A stretch of DNA of 43,599 bases from positions 1 through 43,599 of the forward strand of contig CAZDXJ010000014.1 of the NCBI GenBank assembly GCA_964509475.1, written 5' to 3'. The notes beneath the pieces were generated by a model that saw nothing but the letters and a program-made list of their open reading frames with translations, was not told the origin of the DNA and made no database searches. The translations under genes were made by a program, and so were the position numbers. This DNA is from CAZDXJ01 sp964509475. Its GTDB lineage: Bacteria > Pseudomonadota > Gammaproteobacteria > Methylococcales > Methylomonadaceae. This document shows, one piece after another, positions 31,853 through 40,128 of the stretch (positions are counted from its first letter, which is position 1; each line of letters starts with the position of its first letter).

Positions 31853-32470
31853 TCAGGAAGTGCTTTCCATACCGTGTCCGGGCATACTGCACAACAGGCT
31901 CTTCAACTGCGCGATCTCCCTTTCAATCTGGCGTTGCCGGCGCAGCAGGACACTGTGTAACAAAACTCCCGGTATCGCCACAGCCAGGCCCATCTGGGTG
32001 GTGATCAGGGCTTGTGATATGCCGCCAGCAATACCACCGGACTGGGTAAACAAAGCCATGTCTGCCAATGAATCAAAGGTTTCAATCATACCGGCAACCG
32101 TACCTAACAGCCCCAATAAAGGCGCGATGACAATAACCGCTTTGACCGATGTGCTGAAGCGCCGGATTTCCTGTTGCAAAGGAAAAAAAGCCTCATCCAG
32201 ATGCCTTTGCAAAGGGACGACGCCTGTCTGCTGAATAATCAGGCCATATTGAACCGCCTGTTCGACGATATGTTTCGCCGGTGCTCCTGGATCTTTTTTA
32301 TAGTGCAACAGCAAATCCCTGATGCCACCGCTTTTACGCTCCTGTAACACCCAGTAGCGATAGCCCAGGGCATACCAAAGCAATGCCGTACAAGCGGCCA
32401 GCGGCGGCATGACATAACCCCCGGCTTGTAAAAGGCTATAAAATTCGGATAACAGGCTTTCCACGGACAT
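31853..32470 (-). CDS. exbB: MotA/TolQ/ExbB proton channel, short form
   Basis: 205 residues with three membrane helices: about 20-40 (VMPPLAACTALLWYALGY), about 105-130 (KAVIVIAPLLGLLGTVAGMI) and about 145-175 (GISQALITTQMGLAVAIPGVLL). The conserved proton-channel segment APLLGLLGTVAGMIETFDSL is the family signature. Its last few residues (MPGHGMESTS) overlap a sequence with CTTTCGACTCCGCTCAGG on the plus strand, a common intergenic motif. It starts 9 bp after the end of the larger channel gene. With ExbD it powers TonB. Confidence 0.9.
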   Translation of the reverse strand: MSVESLLSEFYSLLQAGGYVMPPLAACTALLWYALGYRYWVLQERKSGGIRDLLLHYKKDPGAPAKHIVEQAVQYGLIIQQTGVVPLQRHLDEAFFPLQQEIRRFSTSVKAVIVIAPLLGLLGTVAGMIETFDSLADMALFTQSGGIAGGISQALITTQMGLAVAIPGVLLHSVLLRRQRQIEREIAQLKSLLCSMPGHGMESTS

Positions 32471-32479
32471 CGGATACCC

Positions 32480-33964
32480 TTAAGCTGCTTGAATGTTGGC
32501 GGATAATGGAGACGGTGTTTGTTGTTCGCGCATTGTTTGCATAATGCGGGCATTATCGCCACCAAGCACCAAATTGGTAATCGTCAAAGCCGATTTTTCC
32601 ATTTCGCGTTTGATATCATTTGCCCAGGCGCTCAATAACGAACCAAACAACAAATTGGGTATCGCGACAATCAGGCCCAATTCAGTGGTCACCAAAGCCA
32701 CTGAAATCCCGCTGGACAGCAATTTTGGATCGCCGGTACCAAATTCGGTAATAATATCGAATGTGGAAATCATACCGGTCACTGTGCCCAGCAAACCCAG
32801 TAACGGTGCCACCGACGCAATCACCAGAATCGCCGAACCATAACGGTTGATCGGCGCGGATTCGTTTAAAATCGCTTCGGCGATAACGTCTTCCATATGA
32901 TCCCGATCATCTTTCAGGTGTTTCAAGGTCGAAGCCATAACCCGGGTAATCGCGCAACCTTTCTTGACACAAATCATTTTGGCTTGATCCAGCTTGCCCT
33001 CGGTTACCCGTTGTACAACCTGGGTAGTGGCCTTTTTGGTATCCCGGCTGTTGATAAACAGCAAGAAACAACGCGCTATAATCAAAACGCCGCCCAAAGC
33101 TCCCAACAGAACGATAATCCAGCCGATAATGCCGCCCGACTCGATAACGCTTAACACGGTTTTGTCAGTATGTTCTTCGATGGCCTTGTTACGCGATTCA
33201 TACAAAAACAGTTTCAACAATTCCGGCTGTCGGCCTTTGGCCAATTGCTCGGCAACATCGTCGGTCGGCTGTTTCCATAATTTAAACCGTTTTCCACCCG
33301 CTGGCGCCAGGGCGCCGGCACCATTGCTGCTGAACCCGTAAGCGGCGATATTGCCCAGATAAATAATCTGGCCCTGGGTTTGGGTGCCATCACGCCGATA
33401 AAACTTGCCCGGTTCACTATGAATCTGTCCCAGTTCTTGCAACAGATTCAAGGCACGGGTAAAAATATACTGTAGTTTTTTTTCATCCGGCTGCTGAAAT
33501 TCCGGCTCTTTTCCAAGATCGATGCCGTAAGTAGCCAACGCCATTTTCGCCTGATCAAAGGTCATATTCAACACGTCACTGCGTTCATCGAACGCCGCCG
33601 CCATTCTTTTGGCATCGGCAAGCTGCATTTCCAGATTATCAATCAATGTCGAATTTTCAACATCTTCTTCTTGCAAACGCTCAATCTGTTTTTCCAATTT
33701 GCGTTGATCCTGCGTCGCTTTCGCCTGGTAATTGCGGATACGTTTTTGCAGTTCACGTTTTTGCGCGGCCAAAAATGCAAACTCGCGTTTATAAGCGCTT
33801 TCCAGATCAACGGCTGCTGTTTTTGATGAAGCCTTATCGTTTTGTTGCCGGGCCTGGGCCAGTGCTGCCGGTGTCGCGGTTTTGACTTCAGCTTGTTGAC
33901 CGGAATCGGCAAATGCAACCGCAAGAATATTGGATAAAACGATAATCAATAATAAATTTTTCAT
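32480..33964 (-). CDS. TtpC-type MotA/TolQ/ExbB protein with N-terminal coiled coil
   Basis: 494 residues. A signal sequence (LLLIIVLSNILAVAFA) and a periplasmic coiled coil (about 55-130: KRELQKRIRNYQAKATQDQ) precede the ExbB-like channel domain from about 265 to 460, with ASVAPLLGLLGTVTGMIST as signature and VALVTTELGLIVAIPNLLFG as the third helix. This is the layout of TtpC, which the TonB2 systems of vibrios need as a fourth component. The start overlaps the DUF3450 stop by 4 bp. The gene order DUF3450, ttpC, exbB, exbD, tonB and TPR gene is exactly that of those clusters. Confidence 0.88.
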   Translation of the reverse strand: MKNLLLIIVLSNILAVAFADSGQQAEVKTATPAALAQARQQNDKASSKTAAVDLESAYKREFAFLAAQKRELQKRIRNYQAKATQDQRKLEKQIERLQEEDVENSTLIDNLEMQLADAKRMAAAFDERSDVLNMTFDQAKMALATYGIDLGKEPEFQQPDEKKLQYIFTRALNLLQELGQIHSEPGKFYRRDGTQTQGQIIYLGNIAAYGFSSNGAGALAPAGGKRFKLWKQPTDDVAEQLAKGRQPELLKLFLYESRNKAIEEHTDKTVLSVIESGGIIGWIIVLLGALGGVLIIARCFLLFINSRDTKKATTQVVQRVTEGKLDQAKMICVKKGCAITRVMASTLKHLKDDRDHMEDVIAEAILNESAPINRYGSAILVIASVAPLLGLLGTVTGMISTFDIITEFGTGDPKLLSSGISVALVTTELGLIVAIPNLLFGSLLSAWANDIKREMEKSALTITNLVLGGDNARIMQTMREQQTPSPLSANIQAA

Positions 33965-34728
33965 AATTGCAATGGATTCGGTAATTCAAAATAACCCTGG
34001 CGAATTTGTTTTTTCAACGACTCAAACAACAAGGCGACACGTTCCCGATCCCTGCTATCGTCCAGGGTCACAAACACCCAACCGCCCCGCTTCTGTTTTT
34101 TGGCCAGACCGATCCGGTTATCGCGGGTTTGAAAATATAACAACACACTGCCCAGCTTGGCGACATCGGCCAGCACCCGTTGTCCGTTCAATTCAATAGT
34201 TTGTTGATAGATACCGTTTTCCTTGCTCAAGCGGATTTCGTCTTCGATAAAGGCCCACATGCGGTTGGCCGCTTTTTTGGGTTCTATCAAGTCATTGCTT
34301 AACTGATCCCGCAACGACTGAATGGCAGCCAAACGCTCTTCAATCTTGAAAGGGAAACCGTCTTTTACATAAACCCGATATTGCTCCAGCACTTCCAGTA
34401 ATACCGGTTTCAGGCTGTCTCCGGAATTTCTGGCATCAGCGTTATGTTCGGCCAGATTTTGCAAAGCCAACTGTATTTTTTCTATCGTGACACTTTGCCG
34501 GCGCTGTTCCACACTCAAATCGGTCAATTGCGAGGAAAGCGCCGCCATCCGGTTATGATGCGCTTCTTTCTGTTGATCCAGCCGGGTTTGCAGTTCTTCG
34601 ACATCACCCCGGATGCGGGCCAGTTCGCTAGCCAGGTTATCGACATTGCCGGCATCAACCTGGGTTGCACACAACAAAACCGGCAACAGGCAAAGATATC
34701 GCCGGATGAATGGATTGAATTTAAACAT
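33961..34728 (-). CDS. DUF3450 family periplasmic protein
   Basis: 255 residues from the ATG at 34728, with a signal peptide (RYLCLLPVLLCATQVDA). An alternative start is the ATG at 34749. A long coiled coil at about 25-90 (ELARIRGDVEELQTRLDQQ) is followed by FKIEERLAAIQSLRDQLSND and a mixed domain to the end (YQQTIELNGQRVLADVAKLG). DUF3450 proteins are encoded first in TtpC-type TonB operons; they may hold ExbB, TtpC or TonB together in the periplasm, but the biochemical role is not established. It opens the operon behind a promoter with tandem TGTAAC sites. Confidence 0.88.
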   Translation of the reverse strand: MFKFNPFIRRYLCLLPVLLCATQVDAGNVDNLASELARIRGDVEELQTRLDQQKEAHHNRMAALSSQLTDLSVEQRRQSVTIEKIQLALQNLAEHNADARNSGDSLKPVLLEVLEQYRVYVKDGFPFKIEERLAAIQSLRDQLSNDLIEPKKAANRMWAFIEDEIRLSKENGIYQQTIELNGQRVLADVAKLGSVLLYFQTRDNRIGLAKKQKRGGWVFVTLDDSRDRERVALLFESLKKQIRQGYFELPNPLQL

Positions 34729-34776
34729 AAGCACCGTAATCAATGACATTTCCATACCGCTTTTGAAAGTCCAGTT

Positions 34777-34809
34777 AATATAGCGGTTTCGTGTTACAGG
34801 CGGGTTACA
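34777..34809 (-). promoter_or_regulatory. Promoter of the TonB operon with tandem TGTAAC sites
   Basis: On the minus strand, TGTAAC (34809-34804) and TGTAAC (34798-34793) are repeated with an 11-bp period, and TATATT (34782-34777) follows after 10 nt. A helical-turn direct repeat just upstream of a -10 is how OmpR/PhoB-family regulators are arranged. The transcript would start near 34770, 42 nt before the ATG. Which regulator binds is not known. Confidence 0.4.
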
Positions 34810-34835
34810 AACAGATAACAGGATTATGAACATCA

Positions 34836-34869
34836 GCTGCAAGCGCTAACGCTCAAGCAGCCCTTTTTT
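34836..34869 (+). terminator. Plus-strand terminator upstream of the IS scar
   Basis: GCTGC (34836-34840) with GCAGC (34857-34861), and AGCG with CGCT inside, form a hairpin followed by TTTTTT (34864-34869). No plus-strand gene ends just before it, so it may be left over from a lost gene. A seven-codon ATG frame at 34827 overlaps its left arm. Confidence 0.5.
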
Positions 34870-34924
34870 CCGTTGAGGGCTCCCTCCTGTTCGGGGCCGA
34901 TAGTGGGGGTGGGCGAAATTATCA

Positions 34925-35284
34925 ATGACCTCGGGTACGGGCAAAACAATTCTGGATGTCCTTATGTATTTGCCTGTTTACCCTGTGTTGACACCCATTC
35001 GCGGTTATGCCTTGTTGCTTGATGCGGCTCACTGGAACCGGCATGAAGCCGCTGCCTGTGCCGCCCGGATAGATGCAGAACTTGATGCGAACCCGCAATA
35101 TCAATATGCCAGAAAGATTGGCCAACTGGATGAAGTCAAGGCGATTCGTATCCATTCACCGTGGCAACATTATCTCGATTACATGCGTGACATGGGCCGG
35201 AGTGTCGGCGATATAAAACCAACCGCCCTTGCCCAAAACCCGAAGCTGCTGGATTATTTTATGCAAAAAGGCTGGGTATTATGA
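34925..35284 (+). pseudogene. C-terminal fragment of a GH3-family acyl-adenylate enzyme
   Basis: 119 codons. From about residue 25 the frame resembles the C-terminal subdomain of GH3 auxin-responsive-promoter family proteins: LTPIRGYALLLDAAHWNRHE, IDAELDANPQYQYARKIGQL, then MGRSVGDIKPTALAQNPKLL (the usual G...KP..L motif). Full GH3 proteins are about 500 residues, so the adenylating core is missing. The frame has a stop codon 24 bp upstream of the ATG, so the break is at the 5' side. The end overlaps the next frame as ATGA, as in an intact operon. It could instead be an expressed short protein; a remnant is more likely. Confidence 0.6.
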
Positions 35285-36231
35285 GCCGATTCAGGTTTGA
35301 AAGCACGCAAGCGGCAGATGAGGCCGAACTCAGAAAACGCATGGCGGAAGACTGGCTGCCAGGCAATATAACCGTCAGTTTCCGCCGTGAACCGGATTAT
35401 TTTGCCGGCTGTCCCCTGCAAGCCCGCAATATGCAGGTATTCAAATGTCTGGACACTGAAAGAGGTGCGGCGATTCCTGTGTATTGGTTACCGTTGAACA
35501 AGCGTGGTAATTCGAATAGTCGGGAGCGTATTGCCTTATTGAAGCGCTTTATAGACCAGTTTGGCCGGGATCATATCAAAGGTCTTTTAGCGGATCGAGA
35601 GTTTATTGGTGATCAATGGCTGGGTTGGTTGCTTGAGCAAAAGATCCCCTTTACTATCCGCATTCGCAACAACTGCTATACGACCAATGCGCAAGGTGAG
35701 CAGATTCGTGTTGACCAGTTGTTTTATACGCTTGAACCCGGCGAAGAACGGATTATTCGGAATGCAAGAAAGCTGGGCAGGCATCGTGTTCATATCAGCG
35801 GATTGCGACTGAGCGATGGCGAACTGATGATTGTGGTCAGCGATCATTTTGAACCACAAGCGATACAGATCGATGGTCTTCGCTGGGAAATCGAGACGCT
35901 GTTGGGATGCTTGAAGGGATGCGGGTTCAAGCTGGAGGAAACTCGTGTGACCGGATACCTCGGAATCAAGAAATTATTGGTTTTACCCGTGATTGCCTTT
36001 TGCGGGTGTCATAAGATTGGGGAATGGAAGCACGCCTGTATTCTACCCATCAAAATCAAAACCCATAATCGCAGAGTACAAAGTTTGTTTCGCTATGGTC
36101 TGGACGCTATTCGTTCGGAGCTCCTTAACCTGTTTACGACATCCAGAAAATTACTGTTGATAATGATTTCGTTACTGCGACCGCCACTTCCCGATCCAGT
36201 TTGCAATAAGCCGTCTCGGAGTGCCCAATAA
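35281..36231 (+). pseudogene. Chimeric ORF: GNAT N-terminus fused to an IS4-type transposase C-terminal part
   Basis: 316 codons. Residues 1 to about 56 look like the start of a GNAT acetyltransferase (PGNITVSFRREPDYFAG is the typical first strand region). From about residue 57 the frame turns into an IS4-family DDE transposase: ERGAAIPVYWLPLNKRGNSN, LLADREFIGDQWLGWLLEQ (catalytic Asp of DRE), and the C-terminal motif IDGLRWEIETLLGCLKGCGF (Y/W...E region). The transposase lacks about 100 N-terminal residues including the first Asp domain, so it is unlikely to transpose. The fusion stays in frame for over 250 codons. It shares an ATGA junction with the GH3 fragment. The right IS end is near 36230-36262. 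Confidence 0.75.
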
Positions 36232-36262
36232 TTTTTTGTCATGTACAGAGGCCATGAAATAA

Positions 36263-36451
36263 TTGTGCCGAACGGTATTGGAAAAAACCATCGACAAGCT
36301 CAAATCAGAACCGGCACCGGAAATATTGAATCAGGACATCAATACACCAGCAACACCGCCGTCTGAACTTCAAACTCCAGAATCCGGGATTCCTTCAACC
36401 CAGGTGCCACAATCATCACCAACGGACACCGGTATGAATCCTGAAAACTGA
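36263..36451 (+). pseudogene. Pro/Thr-rich C-terminal tail, possible remnant of a bamE-like gene
   Basis: A 62-codon open frame (only a TTG start, no Shine-Dalgarno) immediately after the transposase, reading VLEKTIDKLKSEPAPEIL followed by a Pro/Ser/Thr-rich tail. It is flanked upstream by an in-frame stop at 36260. In gammaproteobacteria, bamE is commonly convergent to rnfH, which is the next gene here, and many BamE proteins end in a low-complexity tail. This may be the tail of a gene cut off by the insertion. That identification is inference from position only. Confidence 0.3.
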
Positions 36452-36460
36452 GCGCTTCAG

Positions 36461-36775
36461 TCAATCGGCTGAGTCAACGTGAATGGCTTTATCCTTACTG
36501 GCCCTTTGCCGCCGGCTTTCTTTCGGATCGGTCAGCAAGGGCCGGTAAATTTCCACCCGGTCGCCATCCTGCAAGGTTTGTTGTAATTTGCAGACCTTGT
36601 TGAAAATTCCGACTTTATTGACCGTCAAGTCAATCTCCGGGAACCGTTGCAGTACACCCGATTTTTCGATTGCCTGTTCGATTGTTGTCCCTTCCTCCAC
36701 GGAAAGTGGGATCAACACTTGCTTGTCCTTCCTTCCGTAAGCCACCTCAATATTGATCATGTCAACCTTCGCCAT
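36461..36775 (-). CDS. rnfH: RnfH family ubiquitin-like protein
   Basis: 104 residues of the UPF0125/RnfH family: MINIEVAYGRKDKQVLIPLS, EEGTTIEQAIEKSGVLQRFP, KVGIFNKVCKLQQTLQDGDR, VEIYRPLLTDPKESRRQRAS. RPLLxDPKExRR is the family signature. It is a small beta-grasp protein, often encoded with ratA (as in E. coli ratA-ratB next to smpB). The first codons overlap ratA by 14 bp. The molecular role is not settled. Confidence 0.93.
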   Translation of the reverse strand: MAKVDMINIEVAYGRKDKQVLIPLSVEEGTTIEQAIEKSGVLQRFPEIDLTVNKVGIFNKVCKLQQTLQDGDRVEIYRPLLTDPKESRRQRASKDKAIHVDSAD

Positions 36776-37199
36776 AAATTTGTTTAGCCCGCTGAGTAAA
36801 CGAACTTACCATCGTGTTGCAAATCTGGTTAAACACGGTACCAAAAGCCAGGTTCGCCAATTTTCCGGCCATTTCAAATTCCAGATCCAGAGAAATTTTG
36901 CTGGCATCCTCGCGTAACGGAATAAAACGCCAGCTTCCTTGCAGATAGGAAAAAGGCCCCTTTACAAGACTCATGCTGATGCGGACACCTGGCTCCAGTT
37001 TATTACGGGTCGTAAACGATTTGTTAAAACCACCCTTGGCAATCATTAACTCCGCTTCAACCATTTCCGGTGTCCGGCAGATAATGCGGCTACCGCTGCA
37101 CCAGGGCAAAAAATCGGGATAAGACTCGATATCATCAACCAGGTTATACATATCCTGAGCGGAAAACTTCACCAGGGCGCTTTTTTGCACCAATGTCAT
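36762..37199 (-). CDS. ratA: RatA-like START domain protein
   Basis: 145 residues from the ATG at 37199, two bases after the transporter stop. The SRPBCC fold is clear: YNLVDDIESYPDFLPWCSGS (residues 18-37), MIAKGGFNKSFTTRN, VKGPFSYLQGSWRFIPL and FEMAGKLANLAFGTVFNQIC. It belongs to the RatA/Coq10 family: E. coli RatA was described as blocking 70S ribosome assembly, while Coq10 homologues bind ubiquinone. It is co-encoded with rnfH, as in E. coli, but smpB is separated by the transporter gene and runs divergently. Confidence 0.92.
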   Translation of the reverse strand: MTLVQKSALVKFSAQDMYNLVDDIESYPDFLPWCSGSRIICRTPEMVEAELMIAKGGFNKSFTTRNKLEPGVRISMSLVKGPFSYLQGSWRFIPLREDASKISLDLEFEMAGKLANLAFGTVFNQICNTMVSSFTQRAKQIYGEG

Positions 37200-37201
37200 G
37201 A

Positions 37202-38569
37202 CTACATTATCCCCAGTACATGCAAGAACACCAGGAACACGGCCGCTGGTGCAATATAACGGACCAATACGCGCCATACCGGATAAGCCTGTACATGCAA
37301 TGCCTGCATTTCCAGCTCCTGTTCACTGTGCTGCGGCTGCATGACCCAGCCGGCAAAAACCGCAATAAAAAAGCCGCCGAGAGGTAACATCAAATTAGCG
37401 GTCAAATAATCCAGCAAGTTAAAAACCGTTTTGTCAAACAGGGTGAAACCCGACCACATATTAAAGGAAAACACCGTTCCCAACCCCAGTACCCAAGTAA
37501 TCAGTCCGGCCCAGATACAGGCCTGCACACGCGAGTGTTCACGATTCTCGACCAACCAGGCCACCGCCGGCTCAATCAGCGAAATTGATGACGTCAACGC
37601 CGCGAAAAACAACAACACAAAAAACAAAAAACCAAACAACCAGCCACCGCTCATTTGCCCGAAGGCGATCGGCAAGGTCTGAAAAATCAACCCCGGACCG
37701 GAAGCCGGCTCAAGACCATTGGCAAAAACAATCGGGAAAATCGCGATACCGGCCAACAAAGCAACCAGAGTATCGGCGCTGGCGACCAAAAAGGCCGTTT
37801 TTGCAATCGAAACATGAGAGGGTAAATAAGAACCGTAAACCATAATGGCACCCATTCCCAAACTGAGGGTGAAAAATGCATGCCCCATCGCCGTCAACAC
37901 ACTGTCACCACTGATTTTGCTGAAATCCGGGCTGAACATGAATTCCAGACCCTGCTCATAAGCGCTGCCGGTCGTCATCGCATAACCGACCAGCAAGATC
38001 AGAATAACGAATAAAGACGGCATCAGCCAGCGTACCGCTTTTTCCAGACCGCCACTGACGCCACGCACGACAACGGCCATGGTCAAAGCCATAAACAGGC
38101 TGTGCCAGAAAATCAAGATTGCGGGGCTGGCAATCAATTGATCAAATTGTACCTTGATTTGTGCCGCTTCAACGCCAAAGCTGCCGGTAAACGCTTTGAC
38201 AATATAAGCCATCGCCCAACCGGCAATAACGCTATAATAAGACAAAATCAAAAAACCGGCGATAACACCCAGCCAACCGATATAATGCCAACGATGGTCG
38301 GCTCCAGCTTCCGTGGACAAAGCCCGCATGGTATTGATTGGGCTTTGCCGACCGCGGCGGCCGAGCATGATTTCGGCAATCATGATCGGTATGCCGATGG
38401 CCACGACACAAAGCAAATAAACAAAAACAAAAGCGCCGCCGCCATTTTCGCCGGTAATATAAGGGAATTTCCAGATATTACCCAAACCGACGGCCGACCC
38501 GGTCGCCGCCAAAATGAATGCGAATCGTGAAGACCATTCGCCATGTATTGATTTTTTTGTGTCCGCCAT
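37202..38569 (-). CDS. Sodium-dependent transporter, NSS family
   Basis: 455 residues, about 11-12 membrane helices. The N-terminus WSSRFAFILAATGSAVGLGN is the hallmark Na+/substrate-binding segment of neurotransmitter:sodium symporters, followed by IWKFPYITGENGGGAFVFVY. GMGAIMVYGSYLPSHVSIAK and LFFAALTSSISLIEPAVAWL form other family motifs. It is an inner-membrane Na+-coupled importer, probably of an amino acid such as tryptophan, tyrosine or leucine; the substrate is not readable. It sits upstream of ratA with a 2-bp gap, so they share a transcript, and is divergent from smpB. Confidence 0.92.
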   Translation of the reverse strand: MADTKKSIHGEWSSRFAFILAATGSAVGLGNIWKFPYITGENGGGAFVFVYLLCVVAIGIPIMIAEIMLGRRGRQSPINTMRALSTEAGADHRWHYIGWLGVIAGFLILSYYSVIAGWAMAYIVKAFTGSFGVEAAQIKVQFDQLIASPAILIFWHSLFMALTMAVVVRGVSGGLEKAVRWLMPSLFVILILLVGYAMTTGSAYEQGLEFMFSPDFSKISGDSVLTAMGHAFFTLSLGMGAIMVYGSYLPSHVSIAKTAFLVASADTLVALLAGIAIFPIVFANGLEPASGPGLIFQTLPIAFGQMSGGWLFGFLFFVLLFFAALTSSISLIEPAVAWLVENREHSRVQACIWAGLITWVLGLGTVFSFNMWSGFTLFDKTVFNLLDYLTANLMLPLGGFFIAVFAGWVMQPQHSEQELEMQALHVQAYPVWRVLVRYIAPAAVFLVFLHVLGIM

Positions 38570-38658
38570 TGCCTTAGCCCGTTGAGTTTTTTATATTAGG
38601 TTTCAAATTCAAGTAAAATAGCAAAATTATATCACTGCGTCAGTTTAAAATTTCTATT

Positions 38659-39141
38659 ATGGCCCGGAAAAAATCCAAAAAAAACAAACAAGGAAGCAAT
38701 ACCATTGCCGTCAATCGTCAGGCAAGTCATGATTATTTCATTGAAGAACGCTTTGAGGCCGGACTGGTTTTACAAGGTTGGGAAGTCAAAAGCCTGCGTG
38801 AAGGCCGGGTGCAGCTCAAGGAAAGTTATGTCTTCATCAAACGGGGCGAAGCCTGGATTTCCGGCGCCCATATTTCCCCCTTGGCCTCGGCATCGACCCA
38901 TGTCAACCCGGAAGCTGTCCGCATCCGCAAACTGCTGTTACATCGCTATGAATTGAATAAACTTATCGGTTTTGTCGAACGCAAAGGTTACACCTTGATT
39001 CCGCTTTCCATGTATTGGAAAAACGGTCGGGCGAAACTGGAAATCGGCTTGGGTAAAGGTAAAAAACTGCACGATAAACGCGCCTCGGCCAAGGATCGTG
39101 ATTGGCAACGGGAAAAAGCCCGGGTAATGAAACATCACTGA
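38659..39141 (+). CDS. smpB: SsrA-binding protein SmpB
   Basis: 160 residues, the expected length. NRQASHDYFIEERFEAGLVL and QGWEVKSLREGRVQLKESYV are conserved SmpB segments, followed by the KLLLHRYELNKLIGFVERKG core and the tail KLHDKRASAKDRDWQREKAR, which folds into the decoding centre. It binds tmRNA and rescues stalled ribosomes. The tmRNA gene itself (ssrA) was not found in the window. The next gene begins 12 bp later. Confidence 0.97.
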   Translation: MARKKSKKNKQGSNTIAVNRQASHDYFIEERFEAGLVLQGWEVKSLREGRVQLKESYVFIKRGEAWISGAHISPLASASTHVNPEAVRIRKLLLHRYELNKLIGFVERKGYTLIPLSMYWKNGRAKLEIGLGKGKKLHDKRASAKDRDWQREKARVMKHH

Positions 39142-39153
39142 CTGAAAAACACC

Positions 39154-39720
39154 ATGAATACACATCCCATGCTTTGTAACACCGAACACAGTCTGTTACT
39201 GGTCATTGATTTACAAACCCGGCTGGCCCGGGCCATGCCGGACAATGATGCCAACCTGATGCTCAACAACAGCTGCAAACTGGTTCGCGCCGCCGGTTTA
39301 CTGGATATTCCGGTTTTAGTCACCGAACAATACCCCAAGGGACTGGGCGCAACAGCAACCAAATTGACCGGCTGCTTGCCTGCCGGCACACCGGTCTTCA
39401 CCAAAACCGGTTTTTCCTGTTGTGCCGCGCCGGATTTTGACAAAACCTTATCCCGGACAAACCGCAAACAAATCATCCTGATGGGAATGGAAACCCATGT
39501 CTGTATATTGCAAAGCGCACTGGAACTTGCCGTCCAAAATTATCAGGTGCATGTGGTTGAAGACGCGGTATGTTCACGCAAACTGGAACATAAACTCTAT
39601 GCCCTGCAAAGAATGCAGCAACAAGGCATTACGGTAAGCTGTCATGAATCGGTATTGTTTGAGTGGATCAGGGACGCTTCTCATCCAGAATTTAAAACCA
39701 TCGCGAAAATGCTAAGTTGA
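39154..39720 (+). CDS. Isochorismatase-like hydrolase
   Basis: 188 residues of the cysteine hydrolase fold: LLLVIDLQTRLARAMPDN holds the catalytic Asp, LVTEQYPKGLGAT the Lys, and LMGMETHVCILQSALELAVQ the nucleophilic Cys (about residue 114) of the D-K-C triad. Family members cleave isochorismate, nicotinamide or other small amides; VVEDAVCSRKLEHKLYALQR in the C-terminal part is typical of YcaC-like members. It lies 12 bp after smpB and is probably read with it. Its last 9 bases overlap the stop of the convergent membrane protein gene. Confidence 0.85.
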   Translation: MNTHPMLCNTEHSLLLVIDLQTRLARAMPDNDANLMLNNSCKLVRAAGLLDIPVLVTEQYPKGLGATATKLTGCLPAGTPVFTKTGFSCCAAPDFDKTLSRTNRKQIILMGMETHVCILQSALELAVQNYQVHVVEDAVCSRKLEHKLYALQRMQQQGITVSCHESVLFEWIRDASHPEFKTIAKMLS

Positions 39721-40128
39721 ACCACCAATATCAGGATAAACGGTTTGATGCTCTACACCAAACACATTGCTTGCCGGTGCCTTCCATATCCTGTAACTCA
39801 AGCTGCCTGTTGTATACAAGGAAAGCAAATCCAAAGGTTCGCCAAATCCGTTCAGATCAATGCCCAAAAACAACATGATCACCAAGGTCCACACCGAGTT
39901 ATATATCAAGCTCAACCATAACCAATACCGGTAAATTGAATGTCCAGCCACAACAACCGGTTTGTCTTGATAAATATCATAGCCCGCCTTCAAGATGACA
40001 ATACCGGCAACTGCATCCAGTATTGTAAAGATCAACGGCCCATCATCCCAAAGAAAATAAATTATCACGCTCCAAAGTACGGAATATTCCAGGCCAAAGA
40101 TCATTATTGTTTTTTTCAATACATTCAT
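39712..40128 (-). CDS. Small four-helix membrane protein, unknown function
   Basis: 138 residues with four hydrophobic stretches: about 7-27 (TIMIFGLEYSVLWSVIIYFL), 30-50 (PLIFTILDAVAGIVILKAGY), 66-86 (RYWLWLSLIYNSVWTLVIML), and a weaker one near 97-113. The C-terminal tail (APASNVFGVEHQTVYPDIGG) is soluble. I do not recognise the family. Convergent with the isochorismatase gene. Confidence 0.6.
   Translation of the reverse strand: MNVLKKTIMIFGLEYSVLWSVIIYFLWDDGPLIFTILDAVAGIVILKAGYDIYQDKPVVVAGHSIYRYWLWLSLIYNSVWTLVIMLFLGIDLNGFGEPLDLLSLYTTGSLSYRIWKAPASNVFGVEHQTVYPDIGGST

Noticed and set aside
36263..36451. Proline-rich ORF as an intact small protein gene
   Set aside because: There is only a TTG start, no Shine-Dalgarno, and an in-frame stop sits directly before it; it is kept only as a possible gene tail.
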